A stretch of 64,000 nt of DNA from Atrichornis clamosus (lineage: Eukaryota > Chordata > Aves > Passeriformes > Menuridae), in NCBI GenBank assembly GCA_013400975.1, contig WBMZ01008989.1:1-64000 (forward strand), in the 5' to 3' direction. Position 1 is the first letter of the stretch. Each line of letters starts with the position of its first letter. The translations under genes and the position numbers were made by a program. Under the pieces are notes generated by a model, which made no database searches, was not told where the DNA came from, and saw only the letters and a program-made list of their open reading frames with translations. Positions 1 to 39,087 of this stretch are shown here, piece after piece.

Positions 1-340
1 CCCGGCCCCGCCCCCCCAGCCCCGGCCCGGGGGTCTCGGCTCCGCCGCGGGGGCACCGGGGAGGACCCGCCTCGTTCTCCCCCACCCTGGGGCGTGGGAG
101 CGGAGTCCCCCTCCGTGCAGTCCCGGGAGGGGCTCGCCCCGACCTAATTCCACAGCGCTGCTCGCCCCCGCCCCCGGGGAGTTGCCCCACATGGGGGTGG
201 GTTCCCCCTTTCCCCCCGGCCCTTGAAGCAAATGCTCTGCTCAGCACTCGCTGCTTCCGACCCGCAGGACTGAACCCCGACCTGAGGGGAGAGTCCTGAC
301 ACCCCATCCGGGGGCAGCACGGGAGTCCCCCAGGGGAGGC
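1..340. promoter_or_regulatory. CpG-rich block cut by the window start
   Basis: The first 200 bases are very GC-rich with many CpG dinucleotides and C-runs resembling GC boxes, and the density fades by about 340. The block lies about 5 kb upstream of the EBF1 start codon. Mammalian Ebf1 is known to have a distal as well as a proximal promoter, so this could be the distal one, or the promoter of a divergent transcript. That role is inference: no TATA box or unambiguous first exon is visible, and the upstream half of the block is missing. Confidence 0.4.
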
Positions 341-563
341 AGGACGAGGAAAGCTCCTGGATGCAGCCTTTCCATCTGGGTCGCCTGCTACTGCTTCTTC
401 GTGGTAGTTGGGGTAACAGTGTGATGCTGTCACCATCACACTGTGGACGGATCCTCTGCTGGTCCCAGAAGCATCCAGGTTCTATCCTGAACAGGACAGT
501 CAGAGCATTGTATCCCAGTTCCCAGTCCTCTGAGCCTTTTACTCCTCTTCTTCTTCTCCCCAG

Positions 564-766
564 GAGTTAGCCAGGTAGGAGGAACAAAACACCCCAAATA
601 GCTGAACAGTGTCATCACCTGCCAAGACAGACACTGGATTTATCTATGGATGAAAAGTCTTTGGATCAAACCAGGAGCCTGTTGGCTGTAAGGAAAACCC
701 TTATGAAAAGCATTTTCATTGAGGAGGATATGATTGAACTGTCCCCAAACCCTTGGAAAAGTGCAG
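564..766 (+). other. Candidate upstream exon (possible distal 5' exon)
   Basis: A strong acceptor-like site (pyrimidine tract 541-560, then CAG at 561-563) and a consensus donor (GCAG|GTATGT, junction at 766/767) bracket 203 bases. From an ATG at 646 the frame is open through the donor (40 codons plus one base). The frame closes upstream at a TAG at 568-570, just inside the acceptor. The encoded peptide resembles nothing I recognise. Its phase does not fit EBF1 exon 2, so if it is real it is more likely an untranslated leader exon or part of a separate lncRNA than an alternative EBF1 N-terminus. There is no homology support. Confidence 0.22.
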
Positions 767-3050
767 GTATGTGCTCAACACCTGAGTTCTCTGCTTTCAG
801 TCCCAGCTTGAGAGGCTGCTGTTCCCTTTCCCCCCATTGTCATGGGTCCATTGTTGATCTCCCTTCTCCCTAGAGGGGCAGGAAGGAGCCCTTGTGGTCC
901 CTTTGGGGGGGCCTCATCCAGCTGCAAAGGTCAGGGAGGAGGGAGCAGAAGGCTTTTCTCTCACAAATTCCCACTTCCAACTACTTATTCCCTCCTTTGG
1001 GGTCTGGGCAGAGGGAAGCAAGGCCTGACTGTCCCCACTATGCCAGGAGCCCCAGGGCAGGAGAGGAGGGACTGGAGGCAGGAGGAGGGAGTTGTCCTGG
1101 ATAAACTCCAGGTCAGAGGCAAGAGGAGCCTTGGGCCCACTTGGAAATAATGTCAAGGCAGGGGAGAGGCCTTTCCCTACGTAAGAGAGACTCCTGTGCT
1201 CTGGGACCTCAAGCTACAGCCTCATTGGGGTTGTGAGCGTGGAGTGAGGCCTCCTGCCGTGGCCTCCTTGTTCAAAGGCCTCAGAACCACTTGTTCCCCA
1301 GGAGTCCTGTTTCTTACTAAATAGGACGAGCAAGTCAGGGCCAGCCTTTTCCTCTGTTCACTTCCACTGGCATTTGGATTCTAATGTTGCCCCATCCCTG
1401 CTGTCTGCCATGACCAGGGACGCTGTGACCATGTCCTGGTCCTGTGCGTGAGCTGCTCCTGCCTGCGCTGCGCTGTCACAGCTCACGGCTTTGTGTTGCT
1501 GGGTAAAATCCACGCAGCTCTCACTTGCTTTGGGAGCGAAGTGCTTCCTCACCCTTGGGAGAAAATCACAGCCTGCAAGTCTCTGTGTGTTTTATTCTGC
1601 ATTAAACGTTGAGAGCATTCAACTCGGGCTTGCAGGGGAACCTCTCAGCAACGCGCCCCAGTTTGCTTCTGCAGCAGAAGAGTTAAGTGCCAAGTCCCAG
1701 CCAGCCCACTGAGGATTCCCCCTCGGGCAGGCTGCGGAGTGTCCTGCAGCTCCGTTTGCCATGCTGAGGAAAGGACAGACCCAGCTTTGCACATGTTCTG
1801 GCCTCATAACCGGCCTGGCGGTGTTCCGTGTGTTGCTGCAGTCGGAGCGAGCTGGAGGAGGTCCGGAGAGCAGACCCAGGCCGGGGGCAGAGAGTGAGTG
1901 CTAAAGGCAACTGGGAATTCTTTAAAATCAAAGCCCCAGTACACTAGGGTTGGCCTCTGTGGGGTGGACGGAGCACAGAATTCTCCTTGCCAGCTCTTTT
2001 TTTTTCTTTTTTCTTTTTTTTTGCAAAGTCCTGACTTTCTCACCCCCTCCCTGTTTCCCTTCTGCTTTTCTTTCACACTCCTCCTGAGGGGGTCGAGCCA
2101 GTGTTTAACTCTTTCATCCTTGTAGCAATTGGTCAGTGGCTTTGGGACTACCCCTAAGCCCCAGGTGGGGCATCTCCAGCCTTCAGCAGGAGCCTCCCAG
2201 AGCTTCCTGTGCGTTGGGCACAGAGGCACAATTCTTGTATAAGGAAGAAAGCAGTGGAGAACTCATCACTGTTATTGTCGTGGCTGACTGTCCCTGCCCG
2301 CTGGAGGTGCCCTCAGACTGCTGCTGGGATGTTGTTCCCTTCAGCATCCAGGAAAAGGCATGGAAACGGTCCCCTGATCCCCTGAACAGATTTGACGGGC
2401 AAAATCTGCCAACTGCTCAGTATATTGATTCAAATGCGTTATTCCTCCCTGGGCAGATCCCTGCCCTGTGAAAGGAGCAATCAGTGCAGGTGCAAATAGC
2501 TTTTAATTGCAAAATGTATCTCACCATGGAGGCATTTAGGCTGGATATGATACAACTGATACAGCAGCAGCCGGAGGAAGACCAATAAGCCGGAGCACTG
2601 CAGGAGCCAAACTGCTCCTATGCAATACCTATGGCGTAAATATTCATGTCTGGCTGTATGTCCGTGTTCTCCCACATATCCCTGAGATGTGACACAGTAG
2701 CATTATGTGAAGATTCAAACAGCGTCTTCAGGGAATGTGAAAACTTGCTGTCTGTGGCAGTTCCTACGTGAGGACGCAGAATGCCTGGGATGAGGATGTT
2801 TTGTGCCTGGACTCGCCTAAAGCCAAGGATCGGGTGCAGTTTCTCAGTGACAGAGAGGCGCTGGCAGCGGGCTCTGTGCCTGCTTTGGAGTCAGAGCTCT
2901 CTTCCCGATGCTTAGCTGTGGGCTCAGGCGGCTCTGCCACACAGTGATGTACAGGTGGCAGGGAGAGGGTCCTAAATAGTTGTCGGACTGCCTTGGGGTG
3001 CATCAGGAGCTGTATAGTGATGCTGATAGACTGTTGCACCTGGACTGGCT
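767..3050. other. Upstream non-coding DNA, no gene seen
   Basis: The base composition is mixed and no recognisable coding exon is present. A T-rich tract with C interruptions lies at about 1998-2022. Two small perfect hairpins are adjacent: GACCAGG/CCTGGTC at about 1412-1441, and CGTGAGCTG (1447-1455) with CAGCTCACG (1479-1487). The open frames here (up to 141 codons, minus strand 1804-2229) have low-complexity, non-protein-like composition. Confidence 0.5.
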
Positions 3051-4048
3051 GTTCTCCGGGCCCTTAGCTGGGCTCCTGGCTGGGCGGTGCATCCCGGTGG
3101 GCTCCGCTGCCCTTCACGGGACGCTGCATCCCTGTATGGAGCGGACAGGAGCCGCCCTCCCCTCTATCCCTCGCCGCTCCCGGGGCAGCATCTCCCGCAA
3201 CTCGGGTCGGGGAGCCGGAGGGTAGAGGGACGCGGCAGCAATTCAGAGATAACCCAGACACTTCAGAGGTTACCCTCCCCAAAGCCTCCGCTTTGACATC
3301 GCCGTGGAGAGGGCGAGTAGCCCGACTTGCCGGAATGCACAGGGTTTTGTTTCATTATATGTGCAAAGACGGGCAAGCCTATGTTTGGGGAGGCATAACC
3401 CACGCCGCCGGCACAGAGAGCTCCTTCCGTGGCGAGAGCCCGTGGGAGAGGCGAGACGGGAGCGGCTCGGCCAGGGGGCGAGATTTGCGGGCAAAGGATG
3501 GAGGGGGATGCGGGGACAGCGGCGAGCGGCAGGTCGGGGAGCCCGCGGAGAGGTGCGGGTCTGCGCCCGCTCCACCGCCGCGCAGCCAGCCCGGCTCTTC
3601 CCTAGCGAGGACAGGAATTGGTTTTATTATTATTATTTTCCCTAGGAAAACAAAAATCGGACTTCCTAGAGAAAAAAAAAAAAGAACTTTCACCGTGAAC
3701 TGTCCTGTTCGGAAATCGTGTGCTGGTGCCGCAAAGCAGCACACCGCTGCTGAGCAGCGGGGCAGGAACCGGGGCGAGCGGCGGGGATTCAGCGGAGATT
3801 TGCGGCGGGGGAGTTGTCCCACAGACGTTTCCAGCGGCGTTTGCGAGGGGGACAACCCCGCTGAGAGAGGCGGCCTCTCCTTCCCGGGTTCGGGCCGGGG
3901 CACGGCCGGCGGGGCAGGGGCGGGCGGGCGGGCGCGGGGCAACCCCGGCTTTGGCCAGTCTGGGTGGGCAGCCTGGCACTCGCAGGCGGGGGATCCCCGG
4001 GGGAGCGGAGAGGGCTCGACCAGCCTCGCACTCAGCGATGCAGACTGC

Positions 4049-4078
4049 GGGCTGTGCGGGCTGTGCGGGCTGTGCGGG
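4049..4078 (+). repeat. 9-bp unit tandem triplicate in the CpG island
   Basis: Three perfect copies of GGGCTGTGC followed by GGG. This is a small tandem repeat within the promoter island, likely length-polymorphic. No function is apparent. Confidence 0.85.
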
Positions 4079-4330
4079 AGCCGGCCCCGGGCGGCGGGGG
4101 GTCGCTGCGGGGAGCAGAGGTGCCCCTCCGGGGCCGGTGCCCGTGTCCCCCCGGTTATCCCGGGCAGCGCCGCCGCCCCGCCGCTGAACAAAGGCGCGGC
4201 CGTGCCGGTACCGATCCCCGCCCCGGGGGCTCCGGGGCAACTTTCCCCCGGGCCGACCGGGGCGGGAGGCGGGGCTATGCTAACGAGAGGGGCGTGTCTC
4301 CGCCCCCTCGGCGGCTCCTCGCGGGCGTCC

Positions 4331-4375
4331 ATTGGCGGCGGCGGCGCGGGGGCGGAGCGGTGACGCGATGCAAAT
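4331..4375 (+). promoter_or_regulatory. EBF1: Core promoter motif cluster: inverted CCAAT, GC box, CRE-like half site, octamer
   Basis: ATTGG at 4331-4335 is an inverted CCAAT box (NF-Y type). GGGGGCGG follows at about 4349-4356 (SP/KLF type). TGACG at 4361-4365 is a CRE-like half site. ATGCAAAT at 4368-4375 is a perfect octamer (POU factors such as OCT1/OCT2). The sites are read directly and their use is inferred. The octamer is notable in a gene with B-lineage expression, but POU factors also act in neural tissue where EBF genes are active. A degenerate octamer-like ATGCTAAC lies upstream at about 4277-4284. Confidence 0.5.
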
Positions 4376-4671
4376 GAGGGGGCGTGTCGGCGGCGGCCCC
4401 GCCCCCCGCCCGCCGGGGCTGCGGGGCTCGTGTTCGGCGGCGGGGACAGTCAAAGTGGCTCCCATAGGGAGAGACGGCGAGTCCGCCCGGCGCTGCGGGA
4501 GAGGGAGGGGGCACGGGGAGCCCCAGGGTCTCCCTCCGGCCGTCCGTCCGCGCCGCCGCCGCGGGTGCGCCCCTCTCGCTCCCTTCCCGGCGTGCGCCCG
4601 GCTCCGGCAACTCGTTTCCTGCGCGGCTGGAGGAGGGAGGAGAGAGGAGAGGAGCGGAGAGCGCTTCGGCT

Positions 4672-4736
4672 GGGAGAGGAGAGAAGAAAGAGGGAGAAAA
4701 GAAAGAAAGAAAAGAGAGAGGGGAGAAGGGGGGGGA
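4672..4736 (+). repeat. Uninterrupted 65-base purine run in the presumed leader
   Basis: Every base from 4672 to 4736 is A or G, with GAAA repeats in the middle and a G-run at the end. It sits between the core promoter motifs and the start codon. On the non-template strand such a run can favour R-loops or triplex DNA. A related (GAAA)n stretch lies at about 5098-5116. Confidence 0.85.
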
Positions 4737-4759
4737 CTTGCCTCTCTTGTCACTGGAAA

Positions 4760-4816
4760 ATGACACTTGATGTAGCAGAGCCTGCCGCAGCTCCCGTTCG
4801 TCCTATTGTTTCTTAA
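4760..4816 (+). other. Upstream open reading frame 1 in the EBF1 leader
   Basis: ATG with A at position -3, then 18 codons and a TAA stop. If transcription begins upstream of 4760 this short frame would be met before the EBF1 start and could lower its translation. It ends well before 5204, so reinitiation is possible. Inclusion in the mature mRNA is not proven. Confidence 0.35.
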
Positions 4817-5030
4817 ACTGCCATCTGAGATTTTTTTTTTTTTTTTTGCCTGCTGCCATCCGAGGGGTGTCTTCATACAAAAGGGACTTCAAGTACTCCT
4901 CCGGCTTGCGAGCGCTGCAACCAGCCCCCAGCACCCCGCCAGCCCCTCCAAGCACCCAAACAAACTGCACACGCAGCAAACAGAAGCAACAAAACCGGGC
5001 TCTGATTGCCTCTGGATTTTTTTTTTTTTA

Positions 5031-5069
5031 ATGTGTGTGCCTGTGTTTGCTTTCTTCGACTTGCTTTGA
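5031..5069 (+). other. Upstream open reading frame 2 in the EBF1 leader
   Basis: ATG just after a poly-T run, 12 codons, TGA stop at 5067-5069. It lies 135 bases before the EBF1 start codon. Its existence in sequence is certain and any regulatory effect is inference. Confidence 0.35.
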
Positions 5070-5203
5070 TTCCAGCGATCAGCTGCAGAGAGAGAAAAAA
5101 AGAAAGAAAGAAAGAAACCCACATATAACAGTCCGCCTGGCGATTTTATCACTTTAAAAAATTTTGAATAAAGAAGGAAGATTTGCGCTGTTGTTTCTGA
5201 TTC

Positions 5204-34080
<28,877 letters not shown>

Positions 34081-34957
34081 CAGCCGCGCGCACTTGAAAG
34101 GATAACACGCTCTCAGTTAATATTTGTGTTGTTGCAAAGTGGCGTGATTTGGAGGGGGGAAAAAAAAAAATTAGGGAGACTATTCTCGGGGAAACAAAAG
34201 AGAATTTTGGGAACGCTTTTTGCCGTGGTAACCCGGTTATCGCTCATTTAATCTGTCACATGTGAAGCAAGTTCCAGACTCCGACACTGAAGCGAGGCAG
34301 CGCTCCCGGGGGTCCCCTGTACCTGCGGCAGCCCCCGGCTCTGCCAGCGCCGGGAGGGTTCAGCCCGGCAGCAAATCCCATCATGTGCCTGGATGGGCCT
34401 GAAAGAGGGGGATCCCCTCCCGGCTTGGGCCGCCTGGGCTGCGCGGCCCTGCCACCCCAAAAGCAGCTCCCCGGGGAGATGGGGGGAGCCGGCCCGCGGG
34501 CACCGCTGCGCTGGCTTTAGGGGCCGCCTGCATCTCCAGAAGGAAGGAAGTTTTTTTCCTTCATTTCCAAGATAAGGTGTCATTCATGAGAGCAGCGTGC
34601 TGAACTAATCAGGTTAATTGAGAGGCCCTGAATAGCTCTCATTGAGCGGATCCCTCCTTCCTGCTCAAGGCAGATAGTGCAGAGGGGGAGATTACAAGTG
34701 CTTTAAACTCCTTCTCTCCATCTCTGAATTTCACACCCATTTCAGGATGACGAGGGTCAGAGCAGACGTGTGACATGGGGGTTGTACAATTTAGCTTTGC
34801 TGGAAGCAAAGCTTTTATTTTCGTTTTTGTGATTTTTGTTGTTTTGGGTTTTGTGGGTATTTTTTTTGGTTTTTTGGGTTTTTTTTCCTTTTAATCATCA
34901 TTGTTGTGATTATTTTTCAGTGAGGCCAGTGCTTCCCTGATGCCAGGGACACCCTGC

Positions 34958-34990
34958 TGATTTACACCAGCTGGAGTGGTGTAAATTACT
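34958..34990. repeat. Palindromic repeat relic, TTTACACCAGCTG type
   Basis: ATTTACACC (34960-34968) and GGTGTAAAT (34978-34986) form a perfect 9-bp inverted repeat around AGCTGGAGT. The left half shares TGATTTACAC and AGCTG with the relic at 50237-50304, so both belong to one old dispersed palindromic family. Confidence 0.55.
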
Positions 34991-37900
34991 CCACTGTTTT
35001 GGAAAGATGCAGAGGACATTAGGAAAGCTGTAGAAGACTAATGCAGTTGTGTGACTGGCTCTAGATTGACCTGCTCCTGAGTGTTGTTAATATTAAAATT
35101 ATTTCAGACCTAACTCATGGCAGGGCTGCAGGAAACATTAATTTTAAAAAGATGTTTTCAGTGTTTGAAGCAGATAGCAGTGGGTCTTATTGCTTTTATG
35201 GTATCATTTCCCTTTAAACCCTTCTAATCGAAGTGGCTGTACGTAATTTTATTCAAGTTTACCAGAATGTGAAAGCATTTCCCTATGGATACTCTTGCCA
35301 AATTAGGAACAGCCAGGCTCCAAACCTCACTCTAATCTTCCTACTTGCCACAGTCTATTACATTTTCTTTGCAAATATTGTAACTGTTAGAGTGAAGAAG
35401 AGAGGAAAACAAATTCCCCAAAAGTAGTGTGTGTCCCCCCACTTCTCCAAGCTTAGTTCAATTTAAACATGAGCATCGTTGTCCCTGTTGGCCCCCTCCT
35501 CTCCCCTCCGGCTTCTTTTCCTTGGAAGTTTCAGGAATGACTTTAATTATCTCTACAATCAAATTCTCACTGCTGTCCCTGTGAAAGCGTGTAGTCATGG
35601 ATTGCTGGGATTATTTTCTTTAGCACTTGGGGATAGAGAAACGGGTTGTTTGGAAATGAGAACCAGCTGGGTTCTCAGAGCCGGCGTTCGCAGGGAGCCA
35701 CTTTGCACAGAAACCCGCCGCTGAGCAGAGCCTGAACTCAGCCCCCAAACTGCCAGTGCTGCCTTTGCCACGTGGGATTATGCAATATCAGGGTTTTTTT
35801 TTTTTTGTTTATCTCATTAATATGCATCTCCAGGGTGGCTGCAGCCAGGGCTTACCTTAACTCCCCACCAAAGTTTCTGGAGGCAGAGGTTGCACCCTGC
35901 AGTCCCATCCCTGGCTACACCTGCCCACGGCAGAGACAACAAAATTAACCCCAGTGCCCAATAACTTACATCAGACACGTGTTCTGCAGATGACAGGTAA
36001 GCAGGTAAAGGGAGATTCATGCAACAAAAGGAAGAGCAGAGATGACTTAAGTTATCTTAACATCTTTTGGTGCCCTGGAAGACAAGCTGCAAGGGGTGAT
36101 ATCCTTCCTTTCTTCCAGCTTGGAGAAATTAGTTATTTGTCATACCTTATTAATCTGTTTTAGTGCCAAATTCAATTTAAAATTAGGACCATACATGTAG
36201 TCAGCAATTATATGAGCTACGCTTTTAGCTGAGTATTTTGTCACAGGGAAAGGCGCAGAAATCTTCTTTAGTTATGAGGATGTAAATTTGGAGATATTCC
36301 ACTGGCTTGAAGGCAGCTGCTTCATATTTCTGTCTCTTTAAGAGAGAAGTATTCATTCTTTGGAATCCAAGGATTTGTTTCCAGGGTTTATTTACATTTT
36401 AAGATATCAACATAAAATACATATAAATGTATATTTTCTGCTTTAAAGGTTCTCTCACACTCATGCAATTGTGTTTCTCTACACACTGTTAGGGTGGTTT
36501 ATAGTTTAAATTGTGACTTCTTAATGTTTAAAATGCAATAGTAACTAAATTGGTAGCTTAGGTAAAAAGTCAAGAAAAGAAATCTTTCTGCTCCTTTTAA
36601 AAAAGTTTATTGCAAAGAAAATGACTGATCACTGAGCTTTGAACAGCTACTTATAAATTATTCGATTTCTTTAATGCCTGGAATACAATGACTTTGACTC
36701 TATTAATATTCCCTTTAGCACAACTAAATTATTTTTTGAAAGACAAAACCATTTAGCTCTGAACGTGCTTAGATCATACCATGACCTAAAATTTCTTATA
36801 TATGTTATATACATTCTCACATGCATAACTGTGGGTTTGTATTTTGGTGGGTTTGGTTTTGTTGGGTTTTTTGTGTTTTTTTTTTAATCTGGATTTTCTG
36901 TTTGTTTTCTTTTTAATTTAATTTTTTTTTCCCCCCAACAAATAACTGCTGCATTTCCAGTCACTCAAATTTGGACAGAATTTTACTTCCTGTTTCAAAG
37001 GTCAAGGAAAGCTGACCTCAACAGCAGTGTTGAGGCTGCTGAATTATTCATATCATTGACTTTGTGTCAGCTTCCACATTTGTGCAGAGGGATGTTTTAT
37101 TCATTTATCTCATTTAGGGACCTGCTCTGCACCTGTTTCTACCATTAAGTACCCTGTAATTTGCATTTGATGCTAATTTAGTTTCATATCAGCCTGGTCC
37201 CCTCTTGTTAATTTAATTTTCTAAGACCCTTTTCATTACAGTAGAAATGTTTCCCTCTTTAAAGCAAACATCTATACAAGTAATTGTATAAACTGCCTTT
37301 TAAATAATATCTTTTAGAAGATTCCATCGTTTAATTCCTTAATTCCTATAATTAGCCATGGTTTGATTAATGTTTCAAAGGGTTAAATTAAAATGCAGAA
37401 TTACTCAAATGCATACTTGAATAATTTTCTCTCTGCTGATAACAGTTTCTGCATTGCTGCTTTTATTCTCCTCGTGATTCTGAATATTACATGTACTAAC
37501 AAGCACTAATTTTCCTTATGTAGTGATTTTCCTTCTCTAAGCAATAGCAGGTTTTAATGTACAGTTGTTGGAAATTCCGTGTTGCCAGTGGATTACTTAA
37601 TTTTTTTTTTTTTCCGTCTGATCGATTGTAAACAGTTGAGGAGAAACTCTGTGGCTGAGCTGCTCTGGGTTCCTTTCCAGATTGTAAGAAACTTAGAGAT
37701 CCTTTATTTTGCCAACAAGCATCGCTGCTGTGTTGTCACAAACAGCATGATTAGCGCTGATTGCTGCAGAGAATAATTTGGGAATATTTACAACCATCAT
37801 GGATTTGTTTGTGTGGGTGAAAATTTACATACGCTGTGATCCTGCAGGGCAAAATGCTCCGGGGTTGTCACCCCCGAGCGCATTCACGCGTGTTCAGTGC

Positions 37901-38250
37901 AGGAATATGGCACGGGGGTAAATAAATGACCAGAGGGGCTGTAGTGGAAAATCGAGTCCCTTCTCTCCCCTGCGGGTTTATTTAGAACAAGGCTGGATAA
38001 TTGCAGCTGGGGTGGGCGCTGTGCTGGGGGAGGGACACCCCTCCCCTCCTTCCCCAGCCTGGGGAAAATGGAGACGTTGACTCGGAGCTTTCAGAGGTAC
38101 AAACCCCCATTCCTCGGTGGGTGTCGGGGAGGGGGACAGGGAGATCAGCAGGGGCTGGGAGCAGCGGGCAGCTGGGCTTCATTACCCAGCAAAACAGCTC
38201 GTGCTAATTCCTCTCTCTGTTTACAATGGGGAGGGGAATCGGGGCATCAA

Positions 38251-38260
38251 TCCCAGGGGA
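38251..38260. promoter_or_regulatory. EBF-type palindromic site in EBF1 intron 6
   Basis: TCCCAGGGGA matches the EBF consensus TCCC-N2-GGGA exactly. About one such match is expected by chance in 64 kb, so it is only a candidate for autoregulation. A second exact match is at 46427-46436. Confidence 0.25.
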
Positions 38261-38980
38261 CTGTCTCCCCAGATTCTTCAGTGTCCGCCTGGGGACAGGA
38301 GAGATTTTGTGTCTGGCTCTGTTTGGATGCTCTGGTGAGGGTCTCCAGTGCCAGCCCACGGCTGCAGTGCCGTGTGTGGCAGGAAGGATGCAAGCACGGG
38401 ATCAGCTTTGCACCAGCTTTTGTTTTGCCCCGGCAGAAGGTGACACTCCTCCGAGTGCCTCTGAAGTAAGGACGAGTTTGGGAGGAGGTGCCTGCGGGGT
38501 TGGGCTGAAAGGAGACTGTTCCGCCTCTGGGGTCCTGCTGCCATCAGTGGCCAGGACTGCTCCAGGGGCTGAGTTTGGCTGTGATGGTCCCAAAAGTGTG
38601 TCTTATGTTACACGACACTTAGATTGATGAGCCTGAGACGGGCTCTGGAGCTGCACAAGGATTTAATGTTTGAAATTTGTGTTGAAACAAAAGCTCTGGT
38701 TTTGCTGTTAGGATGTTTTGGTTTTACTCTTTTTGGTTGCAAAGATGCCTCACAGGCTCTGTTTGTGCTGGCAGAGCCTCCAAATGCCAGTGTCAGGGGT
38801 CCAGGGTGGTCTGTGTCAGGGGTGCTCTCCTGAGCACACCTGGTTTCAGGAGTACCAGGGCTGGGGGATGGCTGGACCCAAGTACCTGCAAGCCTCACCT
38901 TTCCCATCTGTCCCCAAATTCAGATATTCATAATAGCTCCCCCTTTACTTTGTCATACACTCACAGAAATGGCCTCAGAG

Positions 38981-39087
38981 CTGGGCATTTCCTGAGTATT
39001 AATGACCAGCTGGGGTTAATGGCCCTTGCTTGTGCCTTGAGCCATCAGCTCCTCCCGACTGGTCATTAATTCCCAGGAAAAGCCCTC
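38981..39087 (+). other. Pre-miRNA-like hairpin in intron 6
   Basis: 38988-39009 and 39059-39080 are reverse complements at 20 of 22 positions. Weaker pairing continues inward across TGGGG/CTCC and TAATGGC/GCCATCA to a small loop near 39028-39036, and outward by a few more pairs. The total of about 107 bases, with two isolated mismatches in the lower stem, resembles a microRNA precursor or a short palindromic MITE. It would be transcribed within the EBF1 primary transcript. No known miRNA is recognised, and the mirrored strand folds too. Confidence 0.4.

Larger units (their letters stand above)
34081..38980 (+). other. EBF1: Intron 6, second part
   Basis: A modest GC-rich patch at about 34270-34530 and a CpG-bearing stretch at about 37855-38150 lie in otherwise AT-rich DNA. 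T/G-rich runs occur at about 34800-34900 and 36838-36890. One palindromic ancient repeat is at 34958-34990 and one EBF-type motif at 38251-38260. No exon or RNA gene is recognised. Confidence 0.75.

Noticed and set aside
3293..4363. 356-codon plus-strand frame and a 317-codon minus-strand frame (3379-4332) in the promoter island
   Set aside because: CpG-island DNA lacks AT-rich stop codons. Both strands are open at once, composition is Gly/Arg/Pro/Ala-rich without domains, and the interval lies at the EBF1 promoter.
4459..4469. EBF autoregulatory site TCCCATAGGGA in the promoter
   Set aside because: The half-sites are right, but the spacer is three bases, where EBF requires two.
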